Source: Telopea speciosissima
Taxonomy: Eukaryota; Streptophyta; Magnoliopsida; Proteales; Proteaceae
Length of the DNA stretch: 64,000 nucleotides
Assembly (NCBI RefSeq): GCF_018873765.1
Contig: NC_057926.1
Location: 50,707,043-50,771,042, forward strand
Reading direction: 5' to 3'
Below, in pieces: positions 22,200-32,759 of this stretch (positions are counted from its first letter, which is position 1; every line of letters begins with the position of its first letter). A program made the translations under genes and the position numbers. The notes below the pieces were generated by a model. It did not search any database. It was not told the origin of the DNA and saw only the letters and a list, made by a program, of their open reading frames with translations.

Positions 22200-23160
22200 G
22201 TTTTCGACGAAGGTTGAAATGAAATTGGGTGCGAATTAGTAGGAATGTTGGGAGTTGCCTGAAATTTTGGCATTTCTGTTGAGATTTTGGGGCTCGGTAT
22301 TGTTTTTGTGAAATGATAAAATCACATGTTTAAATACCATGTTTCGATTGAAATGGGTTGAAATTTCGACCCATTTCGATAGCTTTGTGCATTTCGACTC
22401 TAAGAGGGAGGAAAGTCCAGAAAACCCCAGAATTGGTATTTTTTGCCTGATCACCTACATTTCTTGGTGGGAATAAGTTGTTGGTGACTAGAACAATGCA
22501 TATATGCATTGATGATTCGAGCAAGATTCCAAGTTGTACTTGAGTACTTGTGAGTGTACTATTAAATGGAGTCTGAGAATACGATAATGAACTCTGACCA
22601 AATTATCTACATTTCTTGGTGGAAAAAGGTGTTGTGGAGTATAAAAACGCATTTATATCGGCGATTTGCTGGATTTGAGCAAGATTCCAAGTTGTATTGA
22701 CTACTTGTAAGTGTATTATTAGACCAACGCATTTTCTAGTGGTTTTGGGGCTCTGGAACTCTCTATGGTACTGACTTAGAGTTGGAGAAATAGCTGTACT
22801 CTGCTATGTGTAAGTGTACTATTAAATGGTTTTCCTCCATTCCTAATGCATATTTGAGTTTTCTTAATTGGATTTCTGCGTTAAGTACTAAGTTATTCAT
22901 AGAATAGGTTATATTAGAGTAAATATACAGCAAGGTACGGCGTACATTAGCCCCCTAGGGTCCAAAATCAAACTACCATTTTGGATATGTTTTTTTACAA
23001 TCTAAAGGTTCCAGTATGTTTAGAGATGCTTAATTAGGATTTCTTTGAAATTTTGGGCCAAAATATGTCCTTTTGTTTACCAAAATGGTCAAACAAATCC
23101 AGAAGCTGAAATGTGCAACATTTCGGTCGAAAACTGAAATTTCGAACCCGACAAACAAGT
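22200..23160. repeat. Dispersed repeat with internal direct repeats
   Basis: Many variants of 'gaaatttcga' / 'tcgaaatg' occur. Three imperfect copies of a block with 'acatttcttggtgg', 'gagcaagattccaagttgta' and 'gtgtactattaaatgg' lie at about 22450, 22605 and 22790. It is non-coding and typical of a degenerate plant transposon. Confidence 0.5.
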
Positions 23161-23506
23161 GAAGGCTACTAGCATTTGATGTATCTGGATAATAAGATGC
23201 AAAATAATCAAAGACTTGGAGTTAATGAGGTGGTTTGCCTAACGAACAATGGTAATAGGGCTGGATATCAAAATTGGCATTCCATAATTTTAACCCATAG
23301 ATACTGATTGCTAATTATTTGTGTACTTTCACTAATTATATGTATTATGACATTCTTTGTTAAATTTTTTATTCCATTGCTTTTTTTTAATTGAGTATGA
23401 CTGTTGTATAAAATCAAGTCAACCTTTTTCATCGAATATTTTATTTTGAGTTCATCATTATTAGATTTTCTTATTTTTGCCTTTCCTATTGAAACTTTCT
23501 TTGCAG

Positions 23507-23643
23507 ATTATTTCTGCAAGCTAAAGATAGTAGATGAATCATGTCAAAGTTCTGGGATTACAGTTAATATTTTTGCTGAAAACATGGAGAAGCTGCCTCA
23601 CATTGAATCCGATGGAGATATAATTCAGTTTTTTCACGTTGTG
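23507..23643 (+). CDS. POT1-like telomere end-binding protein, exon 2
   Basis: A pyrimidine-rich tract and TTGCAG acceptor precede it. Joined to the single G left by exon 1, the first codon becomes Asp. The product continues OB-fold 1 as DYFCKLKIVDES, then VNIFAENMEKLP and GDIIQF-HVV, the exact order of motifs in plant POT1 proteins. It ends at GTG followed by GTAGCC, a possible donor (phase 0). The usual next exon (beginning near MK-HNGE in the family) was not found up to 30 kb. The exon is free of stops, so it is either recently cut off from the rest of the gene or part of a captured fragment. Confidence 0.72.
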
Positions 23644-23859
23644 GTAGCCCCTGGAAGCACTTCCTGCCTTATCTTCTCTATAATCTTTCTATCTTTTTCC
23701 AAACATTATTCTATTGGATAACTATTTAGAAAATGAATCCTACTTCTAAGTTTCTCTCATAATTAAACAGATGTAGATGAGAGCCAATTTTAAATTTACA
23801 AAGACTATTAGATTTTTGCACCGAAGGAGGACCTCGGCACAACAGTAGGGTTGCTCCAT
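23644..23859. other. Sequence after POT1 exon 2
   Basis: AT-rich. No further POT1 exon recognised. Confidence 0.4.
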
Positions 23860-23995
23860 TGCGACCTAGTGGTTACTTGTTAAAGTTGGGAAACAGCCTC
23901 TCCGCGAAGCGAGGGTAAGGCTGCGTACATTATGACCCTCCCTAGAACTTAGTAATGGCGGGAGCATCGTGCACTGGCTACACCCTTTTTATTAG
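23860..23995 (+). mobile_element. Au-like SINE
   Basis: It carries the hallmark run 'gaaacagcctct', 'gcgaagcgagggtaagg', 'ctgcgtaca', 'gaccctccc', 'gcgggagca' and 'gtgcactgg' ending in T's, characteristic of the plant Au SINE family. Inserted about 220 bp after POT1 exon 2. Confidence 0.75.
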
Positions 23996-25111
23996 ATTTT
24001 TGTCATTCAATTATAGGAATTAATTTCGTAGTAAATATTCTATGATTCTACTTAAGTTTGAAATGTTAGACCAGTTATTCTTAATATCTTGTTTGCTATA
24101 GTTTCAAAAACTGTTAGATGTTAAATGGTGCTTTGTGGACTATGAACTGAAAGAGGAACACATTGAACATTTAAGGAGTCACCTATTGAACTTATTCAAA
24201 GTTGATTAATTAAACTAAACTCAACGAAGCCTGTTCCCAATTATTTGGCTTCAGCTATGCCTTCTTTTTAGCCAATCTTTTCCCTTTAAGGCAATCCCCT
24301 TCGTCAAGTCATGAAATGTGAAGTCTCTTTCACTGTCTCAACCCACATATTTTTGTTTCCCCTTGTCCTTATGGAGCCCTCGACATGAACTATCCAATTT
24401 TTTGCACCTGAGTGGACCACCTATTAGGGCTACCCCTCAATTGTTTCACACTAGGTATGGATTATACTCAATTGCTTAAGAAAATAACTCAAGTGTTCAT
24501 CTCCTTGGAAATCAACCAAACTGATTCTTGATATTCTTGTGCATAAATCTTTGTTTAATTCGTCTCTCCCACAGTTTGGAGTATGCTCACGATCTTGATC
24601 TCATAAAAATTTGTGCAATGCTGTCTCATTGGGTTTGAAATATGAACAGTAGCATAATTTATTTTATTCATCTTCCATTTTCTTAGCTCCATTGATCTGT
24701 TTAAATATAGAGTCAACCAAGATAAGCCATCATCTCTCATACCCTTTCAAATCACAATCAAAGTTCAGAATCTGGTTCTTTCTGTCTTCATCTTTCCCGA
24801 AGTTTTAGCTTCAAATTTCTCATAGAAGTACCTTTGGTCATTCTTCTCATCATTGCCACTGATTTCTCCTAAATTTCTTCCAGCCCCCCTCTTTCTGTTG
24901 ATGTGATATTTATTTGTAATTACTGGAAATTTCCCCTTGACCTTTCTCTAATCTTGGTACCCTCCACTTTCAATATTGACCATAGTTATCAGGGCGACCC
25001 AAGGCGTTGGAGGGGCCTCTAGGCGACAAGGCACTCGTGTAGGCATCATCTACACTCCTTAGGTGTGTATGTACTATATGACTATATGTAATATAGAAAA
25101 TGATAATTTTA
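23996..25111. other. Degenerate sequence, probably LINE-derived
   Basis: No intact gene. Minus-strand motifs near 24210-24260 resemble RTE LINE 3' tails. No coding claim. Confidence 0.35.
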
Positions 25112-25925
25112 TACAACAACAAAGCCTTATCCCAACTAAATTGGGTCGACTAAATGAATCCTTGCTTTCCAATCAGCTCTATTTGAAGTCATATAAGATA
25201 AGAGGCCTAAGCTATGCATGTCGTCCCTCACCACCTATCCTAGGGTTATTTTAGTTCTTCCCTCGGCTCTTTTAGTTCCTTTAATCTGAATCAAATCACT
25301 CCTCTGCATTCTAGCATCCCAAGGCCTTTGTTGAACATGGCCATGCCACCTCAAACGACTCTCTCGAAGCATCTCACATATTGGAGTTACTCCCAACTCA
25401 ACTCTAATATGGTCATTCTTTACTTTATCCTTCCTAGTTTTGTCATACATCCATCTCAAAATCCTCATTTCTGCTACACTTAGTTTATCTATATGAAGCT
25501 TCTTAACTGCCCAACATTTTGGACCATACATCATAGCCCGTTGTATAAAATTTTCCTTTAAACTTTAAAGGCATATACCCTGATCACGCAGCACTCCAAA
25601 TGCATCTCATGCTGCACTCCAAACGCTCTTCAACCATCCTATTTTAATTCTTTGGGCAACATCATACTCTATATCACCTTCTTTATTTACGATTGAGCCC
25701 AGATATCTAAAATAATCACTTTGTGGAATCTGTCTCTAATCAATATTCACCACCTCATTAACCGTCCTAGTGTGGCTAAAGTTACACACCACATACTCTT
25801 CGTTCTACTTAAATTGAGACCTTTTGATTCCAAGGTTGATCTCCATAACTCCAACTTAGCGTTAATCCTTGTTTTTTGGTCTCATCCACCAAAACAATAT
25901 CATCAACAAAAAGCATACACCAAGG
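25112..25925 (-). mobile_element. RTE-type LINE, 5'-truncated
   Basis: On the minus strand the order is a reverse-transcriptase core FVDDIVLVDE (about 25880-25915, the F-x-DD catalytic motif), then decayed coding sequence, then an intact C-terminal segment at 25235-25534 with CWAVKK-H--KLSVAEMRILRWM and RLRWHGHV. It then ends in the usual RTE tail 'ggataaggc..gttgttgta' at 25112. No endonuclease region is seen. Confidence 0.75.
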
Positions 25926-26004
25926 ATATAATTATGCTTATTTGCAACATAGACATCATATTTCAATGCAATATGATATAATTATGCTAGTAATGACCAA
26001 GCAT

Positions 26005-26062
26005 ACGCTCCATGTGGCCGACCCCATTTAGTTGGGATAAGGCTATGTTGTTGTTGTTTTAT
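26005..26062 (+). mobile_element. RTE LINE 3' tail, plus strand
   Basis: 'gccgaccccatttagttgg' followed by 'gataaggctatgttgttg' is a standard RTE 3' end, in the orientation opposite to the element at 25112-25925. Confidence 0.6.
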
Positions 26063-26425
26063 GTTAGTAATGGCCTAATATGAGAAAACCAAGATGTAAT
26101 AAAAAAAAAAACATATGATATAATATAAGCATATTCATTTGAAAAAAAAAAAAAACAAAGCAATAATGATCCAAGTCTTTTGATTTTCCTCTCTATCTGT
26201 GCGGTCCCAAAGATTTCAATATCTGAAGTAGAACCAAGCAGGGGAAGGATTACGTAGTGTTGGGATTTGCTTCTAGGTTGTTTTCATGTCAAAACATGAG
26301 GATTCTTGTATTTCTATGGGGTTGAAGTTATAGCTTTGATTTTTTTTTTCGGGGGGTTTATTTTGATTTGGGTTAACTTACTAGTGTAGGACATCTGATA
26401 GTGCTATTTATAGTAAATCTGGTTT

Positions 26426-26482
26426 TACTATTCTTTGGCAAGTTTCTATTTCTGTGTGATAGAAACTTGCCAAAGAATAGTA
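26426..26482. repeat. Perfect 24-bp hairpin
   Basis: Arms 26426-26449 and 26459-26482 are exact reverse complements, separated by a 9-nt loop. An RNA from either strand would fold to a long perfect stem. Confidence 0.85.
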
Positions 26483-26539
26483 AGGTTGTGCTATTGCTGT
26501 TGAGGTTTTGGTGTCTTGACTTCTGATGATGGACTGTTG

Positions 26540-26790
26540 TGTGGAGCCTTCGTGGGCCTTCGATAAATTTCCTGTATAGGGTTTTCGCTATAAATCTGTA
26601 GCGAGAGTTCTTTCTCTGTATTGAAAATCTGAGAGAGGTGTGAGGAACGAGCGACTGTAACCCTATTCTCCATTGATAGTGAAACAGATCTCATCTCACC
26701 GTGGACGTAGGCAACCTTGCCGAACCACGTAAATCTTTGTGCGCATTGTGTGATTGTGTTTGCGATTTCCATTCTTCTCGCATTGTGTTA
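26540..26790 (+). repeat. Probable copia LTR (U5 end)
   Basis: The segment with 'atctcatctcacc', 'gtggacgtaggcaaccttgc' and 'cgaaccacgtaaatc' is the conserved R/U5 end of many plant copia LTRs. Limits and partner LTR not found, so it may be a solo or truncated LTR. Confidence 0.5.
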
Positions 26791-26804
26791 GGTTTTACAA
26801 TTGC

Positions 26805-26900
26805 AACTTTGTTGGTTGCGGGTTCAAAACTTGGAAACGACTTCTCTGCGAAGCAAGGGGTAAAGCGCATCCATTTGCCTTCCCACACCTGCGGTAGTGG
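26805..26900 (+). mobile_element. Au-like SINE fragment
   Basis: 'gggttcaaaacttggaaacg' then 'cttctctgcgaagcaagggg' and 'taaagcg' match the Au SINE box B and downstream core. Truncated after that. Confidence 0.55.
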
Positions 26901-27099
26901 GAGTGATGAGGACGTCATACCATCCGATCAAGGATTCATGATATACCAGAGGAGACGTTGCAGAGCTCAGGCGTCCTCTGCCTCGATGTGGATTGACGAT
27001 GAGTTCGAGGCTACCATGTTGCTTGAGTACAGCCCTATGGGCCCCGGCGTGGACCCTACTTGCGTAGTCTTTAGTATTAGCTAGTAATTCTGATTTCTA

Positions 27100-27714
27100 T
27101 TTATTGTTATTTCTGTTTCTGTTTATTTCTATCTCTATTTCAGTATGTTTTGTATGTGAGGAGAAGTGTGCTTTTCTTTTTCTTTATTGTTTATGTTGTA
27201 ATTGTTCCACTTCCCCTTCCCCACGACTTGATATTTTCCTCGTTTTTTTTTTAATTATATTTTTTAAAGTAGTGGTAACTACTTTTGTAACCATTCCATT
27301 CCCACAGTTCTCCTTTGTGGCCCTCTTGCAGCATGTCTCTCTCTCTCCCTCTCAATTCCTCTTCTTTTTCTTCTCTTTCTTGATTTCTGTTCTCCCTACT
27401 CCTTCCTCTTCTTCTACTTTCTTCTCCCCTACTTCTCTCTCTGTTCTCCCTTTTCGCTACGAGATTTGTTCCCTCCCTTTTATTTTGTTGTTTTCTTCTT
27501 CCCCACACCCCACGGTATTGCCCTCCTTGTTCTTTTCTTTTTCTGCTTTACTGTTTACTCTAATGGACGGATCCACCTAAATATGGAAGGTGGTCAATAG
27601 GTGCAGCCCCTAAATCTGGTTGGTGTTTTAATTACTTCTACGTTCTTTCCCTTAAGCTTTATCCATTGTCTGTTATAGAACTTTACATTGAATTTGTTAT
27701 TATTCTAGCTTAAA
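27100..27714. other. Pyrimidine-rich (CTT/TTC) tract
   Basis: This is low-complexity sequence. It gives a long Phe/Ser/Leu-rich frame on the plus strand and an Arg/Glu-rich frame on the minus strand, neither credible as a gene. Confidence 0.6.
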
Positions 27715-28740
27715 TGGCTGCCTCCTCGCTGTAGTCACTGCAAGGCATTTGGACACTCAACGAAAGACTGTGCCGCCTCTGCTCCTCTTTCCCTCGCAGC
27801 CTATCTGGGTAATAATCCATCGTCTTCCTCTGAGCTGCCTCCCTCGATGACTTGCGCAGAAGCTTCAGCTGCCCTTGCCCCTTTGAATGTTCCTACTCCA
27901 GACCCTCTCCCTGAAGCCTCGTCTGTCTCGCCGCAGGGTGGAAGATCAACCTCCCGTCGCCGTTGCAACAATTTGCTCCATCACAACCGTGTGCAGCTTT
28001 CTACAGTGGAGCCCCCGAAATCTGTTACTGCTACCTCTGCTTCTCCTGAAGGCCTGCCCACTGTGCCTGGATCTCACATCTCCCACGGCAGAAGCTCCAG
28101 TCTGCTCGAAAAAGCTGTTGACGATGATGCTTAGCTGCCTGCGATCCTTGAACAGTCATCGTTGTCACCTCTCCAATCTCGCTCAGAAGATTTGCCTGAG
28201 CTTGGCATCCACATTGAGGCTCCATCCTTGCCAGATTTGGGTGACTACAGGTCTGGTTTGGTCACTGCGAGTAACCTGGACCGAGGCCTTTGCCATTTGC
28301 GTGAAAGCCTCCTGGTTCCTACGCAAAGGTATAGCCCCCCTCTTTGTCGGTTCTTAAGCCCCCACCCTTGCTCACCCTTTAATTACAAAATTAACACCCC
28401 CCTTCACATGGTCTCCAACACGTGACCCTAAATCCCACTTCATCTCCCTTGCTGGACCCTCCTCAGCCCACCCAGCCCCTTTTATCGGCCCATCTCCACC
28501 CCACCTCTCCAACTCCCTCTCAGTCCACTCCCTTGGCCAACCCGAGCCCCCATACCCAGCCCAAATCCTTTTTTACCAACAACCTCCCTATCATCCTTCC
28601 CCAACCCAATTCCCATTTCCTTCCCCTCCCACCCAACCCTCTCCCGATCCACTTCGAATCCCCTCATTCCTTCATTTGGCACCCCCCCACCATCACCCCC
28701 CTTGTCCCCCCTCCCCTACCCAGCTAACCTTATTCGCTAA
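27715..28740 (+). pseudogene. Plant L1-type LINE ORF1 fragment
   Basis: It begins with LKWLPPRCSHCKAFGHSTKDC, the CCHC knuckle and surrounding motif of plant LINE ORF1 proteins (usually preceded by a DUF4283 domain, absent here). Ser/Pro-rich linker sequence follows in shifting frames to about 28740. No endonuclease or reverse transcriptase is present. Confidence 0.6.
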
Positions 28741-28799
28741 ATTTCACCCTTTCCTTCCCGGGGTGGCTTTGCCCCTCCCCTCTTGACGGCCTTTAGTGA

Positions 28800-30780
28800 G
28801 CAGCCCGATGGTCACCTATGTCCGTAGGCGGCAGAAGAGCAGTCCACCAACATGTGAACTTCCTTCTGTGGTGTGTCAGTGTTCCCTTTCTTAGGACCCC
28901 TACACTCAGATGCATAGTGACCCCACTTTCTACAGTTGCGGCACTTGCCCTTCTTTTCAAATTTAGTCTTTTTGGCCTCTAACTGTTGGGGTTCTGTCTT
29001 AGGTGGCTTGGATTGCCTGGGATTTTTCTTGGATTGTGAAACTAAATTGGTAGATGCCTGTTGTTGTTTCACCATCTCCAAGTTATTCCTGGTTTTGTTC
29101 TCATCTTCGATTCTAATGAACCGTTTGAGATCATTTAGCCCCACTTGTGTTTTCTTCCTATGCATCTCAGTTTTAAAGGAATGTCACGTAAATGGTAACT
29201 TAAAAATAATTGCACCCATTAAGAATGCATCAACAACAGGGATGTTTTCTTGGTTCAGTTTTGTTCTCACGTTCTCAAAGTCTGTTACTTGAGGAAGTAT
29301 TTTCTTGTCGTCTTGAAACTTGAAATCCTTAAACTTGTCAACCAAGTGAGTCTTTGATAGGTCCTCCTCCTTTTTGAATTGGGCTTCTAAGTTTTCCCAA
29401 ATCTCTTTTGCAGTCTCATATTTACTATAGGTCTCTGACAGGCAGTTCAATAGGTAGTCTTTGCAAAAGTCCTCATCACTTATCCATTGGGCTTCAGTTA
29501 GGTCCGTACAATCAGAAAATTTATTTACTACAGTGTAGAAAATATTGAGGTACTTCAGTCTAAACTGAGTCCTCCTTTTTCAAGAACTGAACTTAGAGCC
29601 ACTAAAACTTTCCAATTTGATCATCTCAATTGGAACAACGTGTTTCCCCATTGTTAAGTGATTTGTTTATATGCCCAAGCAAAAATTCAAATAAAAAATA
29701 AATGCTCAAATGAACAGTCACACCTGAGATGGAGAACCCTGGATTTAGACGACGGAGGAAAAGATGGCGGCGGTGCAGCGGCGTCGACAGATCATTGACT
29801 GCTTGTTTGATAATGGTCGGCATTGTCGCACCCATAGGTAGTGACCTATCTCAAAAACAAATCAAAAGCTAAAGCTTTTGTCTCTTTTGTTTTGTCTTCT
29901 TCTACTTTTCTTTTTCTTTTTTTTTTTCAGAATAAAAAATGCAAAGTTTGACTTTTCAAAGAAAAGCTTAGACCTTTCTCTCTTCAACGAATTCTAATTT
30001 CTTTTTTTTTTTTCCAACAAACCAACACTATTCGTTGAAGAGATGGCTCACTGCCTCTCTGTCAACGTGATTTGACCCTCCTCTTTTCTTTTCTTTTTTT
30101 TTTAAGAATCAAATCAAAGGAGTAGAAAACAGCTTTGGAAACTACGTTCTACAGATTTTCCTTTTGCCTTTTTGAATTAGCCAAAAGGTGATGATGTAAC
30201 CATATATTGAATTCTTTAATCAAAGAAAATAACACCTCAGGTAAAAACTCCCTGACAACCTGCAAACCCCTTTAATGAATTCTACAGATTTTTTTTTTTC
30301 CCGATTGTCTTCTAAGATCGATCAATACCACCACGAAGACGATTGGAGTAAAACCACCGAAGATCAATTGGAGAAAAATCACCGAAGCTCAATTGGAGAA
30401 AAATCACCGAAGCACGTTGATCTCTCAAAACCGATTGCAAAAGACTGATCGCAGAAATCAATCAACTAACTAGAATCGATCAGAGAGAAGACCAAAGCCG
30501 AATGAGAATCTGTAAAACCAAAACCGATCTTGATTGCAGGAAAACAAAAATCTAATGCTTTAAGATTGTTAGGGTTTAGGGTTTAAGCACAAGGTTGCTT
30601 AAAGCATTACACCTTGAGTATCTAGTTTGGAATACCTGCATCAGCTTGCCAACTAGTATTTATAGGAAACTATGGTTTAGGTCGGATGGGCTAATTACTA
30701 GATTGCCCCTCACACTGAGTATTAATACAAGTAGGATTATATTAGCACATATGAAGGGATATTACATAAATACCCTTACA
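28800..30780 (-). mobile_element. Copia-type element, 5' portion (LTR, leader, gag)
   Basis: On the minus strand an LTR-like end TGTAAGGG starts at 30780, with CCTATAAATAC (TATA) at about 30655. A long T- and A-rich leader follows, then gag from about 29650 to 28812. The gag frames encode 'ETYSKYETAKEIWENLEAQF', a segment to PVVDAFLMGA, and a CCHC knuckle CRNCRKWGHYASEC at about 28905-28950. There are two stops/frameshifts (about 29182 and 29590). The interior after gag is missing at the junction with the LINE fragment near 28800. Its insertion cut the 3' end off ARIADNE copy B. Confidence 0.65.
30334..30415. repeat. 24-25 bp minisatellite, about 3.3 copies
   Basis: Units of the type CGAAG-TCAATTGGAGAAAAATCAC start at 30334, 30358 and 30383, inside the copia leader. 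Confidence 0.8.
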
Positions 30781-31508
30781 AGTCTAACCAGTTTATGCGG
30801 AACTCTTCAAAACCTGGAGTTGGACCTTTACCCTTAAAGTAAACTTGTAGTTCCTTCTCCGCACGATAATGAAGCCTTTCCAACCTGATTCACTTCACCT
30901 TGCAAGTACTCAAATAACTGTCTCTTACCATATTCATGGTTAGGAAGATAATATCCGTAGGGGTAAGTCCACTTCAATACTCGCCTACATTCAACTATTT
31001 GTAACCAAGCCTCTGTAATGAATTCGAGCTGCGACGATGTTTGAGCCTGTTTAGCCTTAAGATTGTCAAGTTGGTAGTTTGCATTTGGTGTAAAACGCTG
31101 CGAGCCTTTTGCCTTGACGATGGTTGCTTGCCCATCATTCATAATAGTGAATGTATCTCCTCATATATGTTCTAGCCTTCTTTCGTCTCCTCTCATCCTC
31201 ATTATCTTTCTTTTTCTGCTGCATAACGATTACATGCTGATGAGTGATTTTTCAATGGACTGAGGCATAACCAGCAAAATCGAAAATTACAAGGAGCTCT
31301 ACATCTCATATGCATACACCCATGATTATTCTCAATTGGCTTTTTGCACTTTGGACAAGGTTTAGTAGAAGCTAATATCCAATTCATATTTTCAACTTGT
31401 AACTATGCTTCAACATCCACTTAGCCACGGTGTCACAGTCCATCGGTCGGTGAACTTCCTCGGTACAAGTCCAGCAAAATCTATATGAGCAATGACAAGT
31501 AACATCAG

Positions 31509-31690
31509 TATTGGAGTTAATTACCGGCTCAAATCAAGTCTCCTAGCTGTATAGATAAACCTCACCAACTGTACAGATATTCTTTCCTTTTTCTTTCATG
31601 CTTATCCCTCAATCAATGGGATCTCATACTCTATATATGTAATCAGTCATAGATAATGGAATCATCCAATTATTCACTATCAAATTTACA
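31509..31690 (+). repeat. 5' LTR of the 3.6-kb copia element
   Basis: Starts TATTGGA (not the canonical TG), contains CTCTATATATGT, and ends TTACA before the primer-binding site. Only about 90-95% like the 3' LTR by eye, so the insertion is not very recent. Confidence 0.8.
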
Positions 31691-31743
31691 TGGTATCAGC
31701 CTCATCACGATTCTGTCTTCTTTTCATTCTCTTTTCTTCTCTA

Positions 31744-32730
31744 ATGGCTAACACCAACCAAACCAACGATTCCAGCAGCCCCATGACCACCACCACCACG
31801 GTTCCCGCTGATCTGAATTCTTCTTCTCCATTTTTTTTGCACCACTCTGATAACCTAGATGCACTTTTGGTTACCCAACCGTTGAAGGGAGATAATTATC
31901 CCAGCTGGAGCCATGCCATGCATATGGCTTTGGAAGCTAAACACAAGTTGGGTGTCATTGATGGTTCCATCACCAAATCGAAGGCTACTTCTCCATCCTT
32001 GCCGCAATGGGTTCGTTGTAACAGCATGGTGCTTTCATGGCTGTTCAACACCCTTGCTTTTGATATTGCTCACAGCGTGATGTCTGGGTCGACCTCTTCG
32101 ACCATTACTCTCAGAAGAATGCTCCACGCATTTTCGAGATTCGCCGTAACATTGCCACTCATCACCAAGGACCTTCTTCTTTGGCCACTTATTACACTGC
32201 TCTCAAGGTTTTTGGGATGAATTATCCTCTTACAATTCATTCCCTCCCTGCTTGTGTGGTTATCTTCAGAATCATACAGATCTCATGCAACGTGATCGTT
32301 TGCTAGAATTTTTTATGGGACTAAATGAGTCTTACGAATCCATTCGAAGCCAACTCCTTCTGTTGGAACCGTTGCCTACTATTAATTGTGCCTACTCATT
32401 GTTGCTCCAAGAAGAAAGCCAACGTTCGATCAATACAGCACCGGACCCCTCCCTTCAAGACTCGGCTCTGGCTGCTGCCCATCATTCTTCTGGCTCCAAA
32501 TCAGCCAAACCAAAACCTCATTATCATTGCGATTTTTACGGGCTCGATGGCCACTCTGAATCTCGTTGTTTTAAAAACACGATTACCCACCGGGTGCGGT
32601 TCAAAGGTTCCTTCCGCCGCACCGCCGCACACTCTCTTGCAGCCACCATGGTTGATGTTTCTCCAAGACTAACATTTACATCGATCAAGATAACCACTTC
32701 TCTCCTTAATCCAATCGGGTAACACCACTC
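31744..32730 (+). pseudogene. Copia gag of the 3.6-kb element
   Basis: The N-terminal segment holds LLVTQPLKGDNYPSWSHAM, the copia Gag N-terminal motif. After a frameshift near 32150-32250, the next frame gives DRLLEFFMGLNESYESIRSQ and then a zinc-knuckle-like YHCDFYGLDGHSESRC, missing the second Cys of a standard CCHC. A frameshift follows. It would form the RNA-binding shell protein of the particle, but it is broken. Confidence 0.75.
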
Positions 32731-32759
32731 CGTTGGCAAACGCAGCAAGTATGACACAA

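Noticed and set aside
23404-23506. Coding extension upstream of POT1 exon 2
   Set aside because: It is the hydrophobic translation of a pyrimidine-rich intron end. The TTGCAG acceptor and phase match place the exon start at 23507.
26701-27084. 127-codon plus-strand frame
   Set aside because: It spans a copia LTR U5 end and an Au SINE fragment, so it is a composite of repeat sequence.
27104-27580. 158-codon open frame rich in Phe, Ser and Leu
   Set aside because: It comes from a CTT/TTC low-complexity tract. The opposite strand is equally open with Arg/Glu, and there is no domain or conserved context.
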